Source of the DNA: Paraclostridium sordellii
GTDB taxonomy: Bacteria > Bacillota > Clostridia > Peptostreptococcales > Peptostreptococcaceae
Length of the DNA stretch: 64,000 bases
Assembly (NCBI RefSeq): GCF_000953675.1
Contig: NZ_LN679998.1
Span: 2,294,002-2,358,001, forward strand
Direction of reading: 5' to 3'
Position 1 is the first letter of the stretch. Each line of letters opens with the position of its first letter. The notes beneath the pieces are model-generated. The model was not told the DNA's origin. It searched no databases and saw nothing but the letters and a program-made list of their open reading frames with translations. A program made the translations under genes and the position numbers. Below are positions 1 to 7,592 of the stretch, piece by piece.

Positions 1-1136
1 CATATTAAATTAGAAAACTTAGGAATTTCAATAGCTTGATAATAAACTAAAGTATTTAAGTTTATACTACCTATAATATATGCTAAGCAAGCTATTTTTA
101 TACCATGATATCCAAGTTCAGCTATTTTAGGATCAGTAGTAAATATACCAACTATACTTCTACCAAATACATAACATATTAAAGCTGCACTTATACTAAC
201 TATAAGCGAACATTTACAATTTATGTTATAAAACTTTAACATTTTTTTAGAGTCTTTTCTACCAAAATTGTAACTTATAAGTGGTTGTGCCCCAAATGTT
301 AATCCTAGTAAAACCATATATATATTTGTAGTTATATAGTTTATTATGCTGTATGTTGCTATACCAATCTCTCCCATAAAGTTTGATAAAGCTATATTGT
401 GTAAAAATACTATAATAGAAAAACTTGCTTGACCGAAGAATGATGGAAATCCTACATTTAAAACTTCTTTTATTGTAGCTTTATCTAGTGATGTATTTCC
501 AAAACTTAAATATCCTTTTCTCTTTAAGAAATGTGGTAATAATATAAGAACAGTAACAATTTGACCAAGTCCCGTTGCTATTGCAGCTCCTTTTATTCCC
601 ATAGATAATATAAATATAAATACATAGTCTAAAATAACATTAGTTATTGCTCCTGCTATGGTAGATACCATTGCAAGTTTAGGTCTATTATCATTTCTTA
701 CGAAACTATTAAGTACTATACCAACTAAGTTTGGTGTACAAAAAATTGCATAAAATCTAAGATAATCTATAGCTAATGGCTCCAAATTATCTGTTGCACC
801 TAACATTCTTACTATAGGTCCAGTAAATAATATACAAATAATACTAGTAACAACACTTATAATTAATAATAACTTAAATACTTGCCTAAATATATCAACT
901 GCTTTATCTATATCATCAGCACCTACATTTTTAGATACTAATGCTCCTCCACCTACTGCTAGCATACTTGCAATCCCAAATAAAACTACAGTAAAAGGAA
1001 GTACTATATTTACAGCAGCTAATGCTGAATCTCCAACACCTTGACCTACAAAAATTCCATCTATTACAGTGTATAATGACGATATAAACATTGCCAATGA
1101 TGATGGTATGGCATATCTTAAAAATTCACTAACCAT
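1..1136 (-). CDS. MATE family efflux transporter, partial (C-terminus beyond window)
   Basis: The reading frame starts at an ATG preceded by AGGAGG and stays open to base 1, giving about 378 residues of a family that is usually around 450. The N-terminus reads MVSEFLRYAIPSSLAMFISS, followed by VIDGIFVGQGVGDSALAAVN, the typical first helices of Na+/H+-coupled multidrug exporters of the MATE superfamily. Hydrophobic helices follow throughout. It is a probable inner-membrane drug or metabolite exporter; the substrate cannot be read from sequence. A second, complete MATE gene lies at 11173-12546. No regulator is adjacent on the visible side. Confidence 0.9.
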   Translation of the reverse strand, partial: MVSEFLRYAIPSSLAMFISSLYTVIDGIFVGQGVGDSALAAVNIVLPFTVVLFGIASMLAVGGGALVSKNVGADDIDKAVDIFRQVFKLLLIISVVTSIICILFTGPIVRMLGATDNLEPLAIDYLRFYAIFCTPNLVGIVLNSFVRNDNRPKLAMVSTIAGAITNVILDYVFIFILSMGIKGAAIATGLGQIVTVLILLPHFLKRKGYLSFGNTSLDKATIKEVLNVGFPSFFGQASFSIIVFLHNIALSNFMGEIGIATYSIINYITTNIYMVLLGLTFGAQPLISYNFGRKDSKKMLKFYNINCKCSLIVSISAALICYVFGRSIVGIFTTDPKIAELGYHGIKIACLAYIIGSINLNTLVYYQAIEIPKFSNLI

Positions 1137-1232
1137 ATTATACCTCCTATATTTTTATAAAATAAATTATAAAGTCTATAGTAGGTATAGAGTCAACAGT
1201 AAATTATTAATATTTATTTATAATATTAATAT

Positions 1233-1262
1233 AAAAAAAGATGGCTATTTTTATGCCATCCT
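1233..1262 (-). terminator. Intrinsic terminator after the DUF378 gene
   Basis: On the minus strand GATGGC and GCCATC form a 6-bp stem (1240-1245 with 1255-1260), extendable through the AT loop and followed by seven T. It sits just downstream of the DUF378 stop codon. Confidence 0.75.
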
Positions 1263-1270
1263 TTTTATTG

Positions 1271-1477
1271 TTATTTGTGTGTATTTTCTTTTAGATTAGC
1301 TAATGTATATATAGAATATAATCCTGCTAATCCAACTAGTACAAATATAGTTCTACTTATCATAGAATAAGTTCCGCCAAATAGGTAACCTACAAGATCT
1401 AATTGAAACAATCCTATCGATCCCCAGTTTATAGCTCCTATTATAACTAATATCAATGAAATTTGTTTTAATAGCAT
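1271..1477 (-). CDS. DUF378 family small membrane protein
   Basis: A 68-residue protein with the family pattern LILVIIGAINWGSIGLFQLD and then a second hydrophobic stretch ending VGLAGLYSIYTL, i.e. two membrane segments. The function of DUF378 (YuzA-like) proteins is unknown. A GTG nine bases further upstream would give 71 residues, but AGGAG lies eight bases before the ATG at 1477, and the GTG overlaps that ribosome site, so the ATG is preferred. Monocistronic, with its own terminator downstream. Confidence 0.85.
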   Translation of the reverse strand: MLLKQISLILVIIGAINWGSIGLFQLDLVGYLFGGTYSMISRTIFVLVGLAGLYSIYTLANLKENTHK

Positions 1478-1630
1478 ATTACACACTCCTTATGAATGTT
1501 TTGTTATAAACATTTTTCCCAAAATTTATTTTAATATTCTTTTTTTTATAACATTTCTGAAATTTTATTACTTAGATACTATATGCTAGAATATATTTAG
1601 TAGTAAAATATAGATTTTTTGGGGGTATTT

Positions 1631-2572
1631 ATGTTTACTAGAAATGAAACTTTAATTGATAAGGCACGATATTCTAAAAAATTACCTAATTTAATATGGG
1701 CACTTATTTTAGCACTAATATTTTTAAATATTGGTTCTTTAATAGGTTCTTTAATAACTTTACCTTTAATTGTAATTATGGGTATAATTCCATATTTTGA
1801 GTCTAATCAAAATTTAATTATTCTTTTAAGTTCTTTGATTAGTTTTATAGGCATATCTTTGTTAGTATTTTTCAGAGTAAAAAAAATAGAAAAAAGAAAT
1901 ATTTCCTCTATTGGTTTTGAAAAATCAGGATTTTTTAAAAAATATTTATTAGGATTTGTTATAGGCTTAATATTAATGAGTATAGTAGTTTTAATTTTAT
2001 ATCTTTTCGGATTTGTAGATATAAATAAAAATCCATCTCAACCTGTTGGTATATTTGCAATTTCAAATGTATCTATAATTTTAATTGGATGGATAATCCA
2101 AGGAGGTACAGAAGAGATTTTAACTCGTGGATGGCTTATGAATGTTTTAAGTGCTCGATACAATATACATATTGGTTTATTTATTTCATCCGTATTTTTT
2201 GGAGCGCTCCATTTATTAAATCCTAATGTAGATTATATAGCTATTTTAAATATAATTTTGGTTGGGTATTTGTTTGGACTATATGTATTAAAAACTAATG
2301 ATTTATGGGGAGCTTGTGGAATTCATAGCGCATGGAATTTTGCTCAAGGAAATTTATTTGGTTTTGAAGTTAGTGGTATAAATGTATCAATAGGCAGTTT
2401 ACTAGATTTAAATTTAAAAGGCAATCCATCTATTTCAGGTGGAAATTTTGGTCCTGAAGCTGGTCTTTGTTCTACAGTTGTACTTTTACTTGGAATAATT
2501 CTTATTTTTTATTTAGATAAGAAAGGATTATTTAAAAAGTATTTTAATAACTATGGTCCAATTTACAAATAA
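1631..2572 (+). CDS. CPBP family intramembrane glutamic endopeptidase
   Basis: A multi-pass membrane protein (about eight hydrophobic segments) carrying the conserved motifs of the CAAX/CPBP (Abi) protease family: TEEILTRGW gives the EExxxR motif, FFGALHLLNP gives FxxxH, and HSAWNFAQGN gives HxxxN/B. These residues form the active site within the membrane in characterised relatives. Bacterial members process prenylated-like or regulatory membrane proteins or confer bacteriocin immunity; the substrate here is unknown. ATG 1631 follows GGGGG by five bases. A TTG at 1619 would add four residues. Confidence 0.87.
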   Translation: MFTRNETLIDKARYSKKLPNLIWALILALIFLNIGSLIGSLITLPLIVIMGIIPYFESNQNLIILLSSLISFIGISLLVFFRVKKIEKRNISSIGFEKSGFFKKYLLGFVIGLILMSIVVLILYLFGFVDINKNPSQPVGIFAISNVSIILIGWIIQGGTEEILTRGWLMNVLSARYNIHIGLFISSVFFGALHLLNPNVDYIAILNIILVGYLFGLYVLKTNDLWGACGIHSAWNFAQGNLFGFEVSGINVSIGSLLDLNLKGNPSISGGNFGPEAGLCSTVVLLLGIILIFYLDKKGLFKKYFNNYGPIYK

Positions 2573-2602
2573 TATATATTATTATAACCTTAGGAGGATT
2601 TT

Positions 2603-2950
2603 ATGTTAGAAGAATTCATGTCCAAATATATACCCATTTTAGTTACAATATTTGAAATTATGGGTGTTATAATAATAACAATTGGTGCTTTTACAGCATT
2701 TTATTATTATCTAAGAAGAATATTATTGAAAAAAGACGTTACTTTTAAACATCAATTTGCAACGGCTATGGCTACTGGATTAGAATTTAAGCTAGCCGCA
2801 GAAATTTTAAAAACAGTCTTAGTAAAAACTTTAGATGAATTAGTTATTTTAGGTGCTGTATTTTTACTTAGAGTTCTTATGACATTTGTTATCCAATGGG
2901 AAATCAAGCAAGACTCCAATGAAAACAATTATAAAAACAATAAAAACTAG
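2603..2950 (+). CDS. DUF1622 family membrane protein
   Basis: A 115-residue protein with an N-terminal membrane helix (about residues 8-36), a central polar stretch containing RRILLKKDVTFKHQFATAMA, and a second hydrophobic region (about 72-97). This matches the DUF1622 family of small membrane proteins of unknown function. It has a strong AGGAGG site and follows the CPBP protease gene by 30 bases, so the two may be cotranscribed. Confidence 0.8.
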   Translation: MLEEFMSKYIPILVTIFEIMGVIIITIGAFTAFYYYLRRILLKKDVTFKHQFATAMATGLEFKLAAEILKTVLVKTLDELVILGAVFLLRVLMTFVIQWEIKQDSNENNYKNNKN

Positions 2951-2962
2951 TGCATAAAAAAT

Positions 2963-2996
2963 AAAATGATATATCAAAATCTTGATATATCATTTT
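2963..2996. terminator. Bidirectional terminator between the DUF1622 gene and bioF
   Basis: A perfect 15-bp inverted repeat (2963-2977 with 2982-2996) with a four-base loop AATC. The arms end in A-rich and T-rich tracts, so it can stop both convergent transcripts. Confidence 0.85.
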
Positions 2997-3013
2997 ATTT
3001 ATATTAAAACTTG

Positions 3014-4171
3014 CTAATCTAAATTAAGTTTTGTTCTTATTTTTTCCATTTGAATAATTACATTATCTATATCTTTAAAGCTATGTGTAGCCATAAGAGT
3101 TGCTCTGAGTCTAGCTTCTCCTTTTTTTACAGTTGGATATCTTATCGCTGGTATGAATATCCCACTTTCTATTAATTCATCACTAAATTTTAAAGCTTCT
3201 TTTTCATTTCCTATAATTATAGGTACTATTGGTGTACTTGATTTTACATAAAATCCTATTTCATTTAATCTTTTGATGAAATAATCAATATTATTATTTA
3301 GTTTATCTACCATTTTATAATTTTCTTCAATTATTTCGATACTTTTAATAGATGCTGCTATAACTGCCGGAGATAATGCTGTTGAGAATATAAAACTTCT
3401 TGCTTTATTTCTCAAAAACTCTATAACTTTTTTATTTGAGCATACAAATCCTCCCTCACTCCCAATGGCTTTGCTTAAAGTTCCTATAATTATATCAATA
3501 TCTTTTGTATTAAAATACTCACTACTCCCTCTACCAGTTTTGCCTATTACCCCAGTAGCATGCGCATCATCTACGATTGTAATTAGTTTATTCTTTTTTG
3601 CTATTTCTATTATTTTAGGTATATTTGCTATATCTCCATCCATACTAAAAACACTATCTGTAATTATAACTCCTTTTTCAGTAGATATAAGCTCTACTTT
3701 TTTCTTCAAATCATTCATATCATTATGTTTGTATACAACTATCTTAGCCTTTGATAATTTGCACCCATCAATTATACTTGCATGATTTAATTCATCACTA
3801 AATATTGTATATGTATCATCACATATAGAGGATATAACCCCCATATTTGCCATATATCCTGTATTAAAAATCAAGCAATCTTCATAATCTTTAAATTTTG
3901 ATATTTTCTCTTCTAACTTTTTATGTAAATCATAACTTCCAGTAGTTAATCTTGATCCACCTGATCCAATCCCATATTTATTTATTGCTTCTATTGCACT
4001 TTGTTTTACTTTTTTATTGTTTGCTAACCCAAGGTAATTGTTAGATGACATTAATAAAACTTCTTTATCATCTATAATAGTGTATTTTTCTTGAGGCTTT
4101 GATAAATACCTAATTTTTCTATATAAGTCATTAGACTTCATCTCTTCAATTTGATTTTCAATGTTTTTCAT
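3014..4171 (-). CDS. bioF: 8-amino-7-oxononanoate synthase (KAPA synthase)
   Basis: A 385-residue alpha-oxoamine synthase that would condense pimeloyl-CoA with L-alanine to give 8-amino-7-oxononanoate in biotin synthesis. Visible signatures are SSNNYLGLA, GSGGSRLTTGSYDLH, the cofactor region VDDAHATGVIG (residues 200-210) and the PLP-binding lysine in GTLSKAIGSEGG (K234). Length matches BioF; the related 2-amino-3-ketobutyrate ligase (Kbl) is the alternative. The adjacent bioW, which makes pimeloyl-CoA, argues for BioF. It is the last gene of the bioW operon. No bioA, bioD or bioB lies in this window. Confidence 0.9.
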   Translation of the reverse strand: MKNIENQIEEMKSNDLYRKIRYLSKPQEKYTIIDDKEVLLMSSNNYLGLANNKKVKQSAIEAINKYGIGSGGSRLTTGSYDLHKKLEEKISKFKDYEDCLIFNTGYMANMGVISSICDDTYTIFSDELNHASIIDGCKLSKAKIVVYKHNDMNDLKKKVELISTEKGVIITDSVFSMDGDIANIPKIIEIAKKNKLITIVDDAHATGVIGKTGRGSSEYFNTKDIDIIIGTLSKAIGSEGGFVCSNKKVIEFLRNKARSFIFSTALSPAVIAASIKSIEIIEENYKMVDKLNNNIDYFIKRLNEIGFYVKSSTPIVPIIIGNEKEALKFSDELIESGIFIPAIRYPTVKKGEARLRATLMATHSFKDIDNVIIQMEKIRTKLNLD

Positions 4172-4191
4172 ATTAATCGCCTTTTTAAAGT

Positions 4192-5001
4192 TTATTTTTT
4201 AATTAATTCATTATTGTTCATAAATTCATCATAACTTATAGTTTCATTAATACTTATAGTGTTTTTTACAATGACCTTTTTATTTTCTATATAATCTATA
4301 CATCTTTGTAAGTTATCTTTTAATGAATCATATAAAAAAATTCTACCGCCATTCTCACTACCTACTTCTTTTAAATTTGTTATACGAACATATCCATATT
4401 TCTTAGAAGCAACATATCCAGTTGTGTAGTTTGGATCATCTGAATAACAAATTTCAGCTATAACTTCATTACAGCTTATAACTTTGCTAGATAGTGCTAA
4501 TGCTTCTAAAAAGTGAGCATTCGTATTTATACTCTTTGATAACAAATTAATATTATTATTTTCAAAATCCATATAAGTTGCTCTTATACCTCTTAATTTA
4601 TCTTTTTCTAATCTTTCAAGCGTATTTACATCTAAAAGAATAGCTCCTCTCATATTTGAATTTTCTTTTAAAAGTTTAATTATATATTCACACTTTTTTT
4701 CATCTATTCCTAAGTTTTTTATTATTTGTTTAACAACATCAAGCCCTTCTATATGATTTTTCACATCAATAGTATTTACACTAAGTGGATTTATGTATTT
4801 TATATCTAACTCATTTAATTTTTCTACTTTTATATTTATACTGTCGGATTTTCCTTTAGTGTGATTTAATGCTCTTTTTATAAGGTTATTTACAGCATTT
4901 TCTAAATCAGTTTCATTAACTATATTTTCAGCTCCTGATATATGTTTTTCTACTCCATCTAATCCTTTTGATGATCTCATCTTTATACTATATAAGCTCA
5001 T
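4192..5001 (-). CDS. bioW: 6-carboxyhexanoate-CoA ligase (pimeloyl-CoA synthetase)
   Basis: A 269-residue protein with the BioW features SIKMRSSKG and HISGAE near the N-terminus, NMRGAILLD and LRGIRATYMDF in the middle, and FLEALALSSKV. BioW activates free pimelate with ATP and CoA to pimeloyl-CoA, the substrate of BioF, and proofreads against non-cognate acids. It overlaps the upstream membrane protein gene by 14 bases and precedes bioF by 20, so the three are translationally and transcriptionally linked. Confidence 0.9.
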   Translation of the reverse strand: MSLYSIKMRSSKGLDGVEKHISGAENIVNETDLENAVNNLIKRALNHTKGKSDSINIKVEKLNELDIKYINPLSVNTIDVKNHIEGLDVVKQIIKNLGIDEKKCEYIIKLLKENSNMRGAILLDVNTLERLEKDKLRGIRATYMDFENNNINLLSKSINTNAHFLEALALSSKVISCNEVIAEICYSDDPNYTTGYVASKKYGYVRITNLKEVGSENGGRIFLYDSLKDNLQRCIDYIENKKVIVKNTISINETISYDEFMNNNELIKK

Positions 5002-5527
5002 ATCTATCTCTTTCCCTTTTTCTTTTAAATTTATTTTTTCCTACTATAAATTCTTTATATGAAGTATTTATAGTTATATTTTTTATTAATTTAAAAACTA
5101 AATATGATGATATTGCTGTATAAACCATACCTATAGAAGCAGCAAAGATTAGTGCTTTTAATGATGCTCCTGTTATAAAACTCATAATAACTCTCCCTAT
5201 AAAAGTTCCTACAGGTCCAGCTATTGTTACAACTGATATACTACTTCCAAATATACCTATTAATCCACCAGCAACAACCCTAAATATCATAGCAACTATT
5301 ATATTTAATATAGTGTGAGTCCCCATCAATAAGTTTATAAAACTAGCTATTATACCTGAATATATGTATCTTTTAAATCCAAAAGTGGCACATATCCCAA
5401 TGGCTATTGGAGCCGACATTTGAAACTCTGTCCCAGGTATTAATCCAGGTAGCTTAAATATTCCTGATATTGCTATAACTACTGATAAAAATGATATTAA
5501 AGTTAATTCTCTCGTTTTTCTCCCCAT
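4988..5527 (-). CDS. ECF S-component-like membrane protein of the bioWF operon
   Basis: A 179-residue hydrophobic protein with about five or six membrane segments and a Lys/Arg-rich C-terminus. MGRKTRELTLISFLSVVIAI and GLIPGTEFQMSAPIAIGICA recall substrate-binding (S) components of energy-coupling-factor transporters, but typical BioY signatures are not evident. As first gene of an operon with bioW and bioF it could import pimelate or another biotin precursor, or biotin itself. That role is inferred from context only. The start has AAGGAGG seven bases upstream. Confidence 0.6.
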   Translation of the reverse strand: MGRKTRELTLISFLSVVIAISGIFKLPGLIPGTEFQMSAPIAIGICATFGFKRYIYSGIIASFINLLMGTHTILNIIVAMIFRVVAGGLIGIFGSSISVVTIAGPVGTFIGRVIMSFITGASLKALIFAASIGMVYTAISSYLVFKLIKNITINTSYKEFIVGKNKFKRKRERDRYELI

Positions 5528-5597
5528 AGGTCAACCTCCTTATTTTTTAAGTTAACATTATATTCCATATAGTATATTTATATTTCATTTTTGTCAA
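5528..5597 (-). promoter_or_regulatory. Promoter and possible BirA-like operator of the bioWF operon
   Basis: On the minus strand TTGACA (5597-5592) and TACTAT (5574-5569) are 17 bases apart, a good sigma-A promoter. Downstream, ATGTTAACT (5558-5550) fits the Gram-positive BirA half-site WTGTWAACY. GGTTGACCT, 13 bases further on and overlapping the ribosome-site region, is an imperfect second half (7 of 9). The promoter is fairly convincing; the BirA site is tentative. Confidence 0.45.
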
Positions 5598-5631
5598 CTG
5601 TAGATCTAATTTAAGTTTACCTTTTGAAAAT

Positions 5632-5671
5632 AAAAATAGCTTAGATTAACATACTAATCTAAGCTATTTTT
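5632..5671. terminator. Terminator downstream of the GNAT gene
   Basis: A perfect 17-bp inverted repeat (5632-5648 with 5655-5671) with loop ACATAC, ending in five T on the minus strand, just after the acetyltransferase stop codon. Confidence 0.85.
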
Positions 5672-5672
5672 A

Positions 5673-6179
5673 TTAAATTTCAATATTTATTAACTTTTCA
5701 TAACAATTAAATGGCTTTTCTTTATCCTCAAACCTAACCTGACCAATTGTTTTATATCCATGTTTCTTAAATAAATAATCCATTTTTTCATTTAATAAAT
5801 ATGTATCTGTTTTTATATGTCTCAATCCTTGTTCAACAGATATCTTTTCTGCAAATTTCATAAGATTACTACCTATACCTAAATTCCGTTTAGATGATTT
5901 AACAGCTACCCTATGAATAACCAAAGCATCCTCATTAATTTCCCATTCTAGGCTTTTATATTCTGGTGCTTCTACTTTATTCAAACATATCAGACCAACA
6001 AGCTCTTCATCTCTCTCATCTACATATAATTCCTGTCTATTGATATCATTTATAAAGTCACTTTCATTTGGATAATTTTCATCCCATTGTGTATTATTGT
6101 ATAACTTCATTTCTTTTACTGTATCTTTTATTATTCCCATTATTTCTTTTATATCTTCCTTATTTGCTTTCCTTATCAT
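5673..6179 (-). CDS. GNAT family N-acetyltransferase
   Basis: A 168-residue acetyltransferase of the GNAT fold. The acetyl-CoA pyrophosphate-binding motif region reads IHRVAVKSSKRNLGIGSNLM (the Q/RxxGxG/A element being KRNLGIGSNL), and the C-terminal strand is KKHGYKTIGQVRF. The substrate is unknown. A longer frame starts at 6218 without a ribosome site; GGGGGA lies five bases before the ATG at 6179, which is therefore chosen. Monocistronic, with its own terminator. Confidence 0.85.
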   Translation of the reverse strand: MIRKANKEDIKEIMGIIKDTVKEMKLYNNTQWDENYPNESDFINDINRQELYVDERDEELVGLICLNKVEAPEYKSLEWEINEDALVIHRVAVKSSKRNLGIGSNLMKFAEKISVEQGLRHIKTDTYLLNEKMDYLFKKHGYKTIGQVRFEDKEKPFNCYEKLINIEI

Positions 6180-6333
6180 AAAATCCCCCAATGATGTTTT
6201 TTCTAAATATTCTATCATTTCATATTAAAATTTTCAATTATTTATAACCTATTCAAGTAAAATAATATTATTTTTGAATAATATTGTTTAATTTTAGTTA
6301 AAACTAAATAAAATTAAACAATGCGAGGTTTTT

Positions 6334-7119
6334 ATGTTCAAGTTAAAACAATTACTTTTTTTAATTTTAATATATTATATTTTCAATCTAAATACTACTA
6401 ATTCTTATGCATTAGATACAAATGCTCAGTATATCAACGGTATTAACAATCTACTTATAATAGGGTTAAATCCCTTAAGTAACTCAAATTCAAAACTATA
6501 CTGTTGTATAGTTTTAACTATAGATTCAGTAAATAAATCCTTAAAGATAACTTCTATTTGTAAAGATAGTTTAGTTGATATTCCTAATATAGGTTATGGA
6601 AATTTAAGCGATTCCTATATAAATGGCAAAGAATATATTCTAATTGAAACTATGAAAAATAATTTCAATTTAAAAATAGATAATTATGTAGTTATAAATA
6701 AAGTTGCATTAATAAAAATAATTGATTCTATTAATGGTATTAACTTTGAAGGCTCACATGTAAATGGTCAGGAAACAGTAAATTTACTTTATAAATATTC
6801 TAAGAAAGATACACTTTTACAAGAAGAAATTCAAAGAAAAATATTACAAGAAATACTTTATAGTTTTTCTAAACTTGATTTTATATATTATCCCAGGATT
6901 ATATATCATACTTTTCCATATATCAAAATCAATATAACTCCTTCTAAAATGCTTAATCTAGGTTTTACAGCCCTTAGTTTTGAAAACTATACAGCTAAAC
7001 AACTTCAATTTCCATTGATTGAATATAGTAGCTATATAAGTTTATATAATAATTCTTTCCTTGGATGGGATAGAAGCATAAACTTACTTGAATTAAATCA
7101 ATTTATATACAATAAATAA
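6334..7119 (+). CDS. Short, divergent LytR-CpsA-Psr (LCP)-like exported protein
   Basis: A 261-residue protein with an N-terminal signal or anchor segment (LFLILIYYIFNL). The following region resembles LCP phosphotransferases: LLIIGLN, TIDSVNKSLKITSICKDSLVDIP and NFNLKIDNYVVINKVALIKIIDSINGI match the pattern of the LCP core. In classical LCP proteins, which attach teichoic acids or capsule to peptidoglycan, the first of these motifs is SIPRDT; here it is SICKDS, with Lys for the usual catalytic Arg. The C-terminal half is short and weakly conserved, so activity is doubtful. GAGG precedes the ATG, and a strong terminator follows immediately. Confidence 0.6.
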   Translation: MFKLKQLLFLILIYYIFNLNTTNSYALDTNAQYINGINNLLIIGLNPLSNSNSKLYCCIVLTIDSVNKSLKITSICKDSLVDIPNIGYGNLSDSYINGKEYILIETMKNNFNLKIDNYVVINKVALIKIIDSINGINFEGSHVNGQETVNLLYKYSKKDTLLQEEIQRKILQEILYSFSKLDFIYYPRIIYHTFPYIKINITPSKMLNLGFTALSFENYTAKQLQFPLIEYSSYISLYNNSFLGWDRSINLLELNQFIYNK

Positions 7120-7160
7120 CTAAAGGAGCTTATTATATAATAAGCTCCTTTAGTTATTTA
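7114..7160. terminator. Strong terminator after the LCP-like gene
   Basis: A near-perfect inverted repeat with arms of about 22 bp (7114-7135 with 7138-7159) around AAGGAGCTTATTA, containing the stop codon of the upstream gene. T-rich on both sides. The 124 bases up to the next gene (7161-7284) hold nothing I recognise. Confidence 0.85.
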
Positions 7161-7284
7161 TTGTATAACCTAAAAATAGACAAGCATCATTATTTGAAAT
7201 ACTGTCCCATATATTAAACAGATTTTCATATAAATATTTGTACGAGTATGTTTTATATAACTTTGAATAGGCCAAAATAATTCC

Positions 7285-7536
7285 TCAATGGTATGTTCTA
7301 TATACATTATTTGGCTCTATAAAAATTTTAACACTATCTTTATTGTAATATGAATATTCTTTTTTAAGATTCTTTTTAAGTTTGTTTAATATTTTCATCG
7401 CATCTTTCTTTTTTCCTTCAGATATAAATTCCATACCTTTATTAGACTGCAAAATATAGTAATTAATATTTCTTATAATATAGTCTTCACAAACTTTATT
7501 TTTATCAAATTCTAAAACTATACTTTGTTTTAACAT
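7285..7536 (-). CDS. Hypothetical protein, 83 aa
   Basis: Not recognised. A small soluble protein with a Lys-rich, probably helical middle (KGMEFISEGKKKDAMKILNKLKKNLKKEYSYYN) and hydrophilic ends. The ATG has AGAGGTGA at suitable distance, and codon use looks native. It lies 56 bases downstream of the MutS-like gene on the same strand and may be cotranscribed with it. Confidence 0.65.
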   Translation of the reverse strand: MLKQSIVLEFDKNKVCEDYIIRNINYYILQSNKGMEFISEGKKKDAMKILNKLKKNLKKEYSYYNKDSVKIFIEPNNVYRTYH

Positions 7537-7592
7537 ATAAAGTCACCTCTTTATATATTATTCTATTTTTTTTGACAATATCCTTTTTATCT

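Noticed and set aside
1069..1299. Plus-strand frame opposite the MATE gene start
   Set aside because: It overlaps the clear minus-strand MATE start with its AGGAGG site and has no ribosome site or family features.
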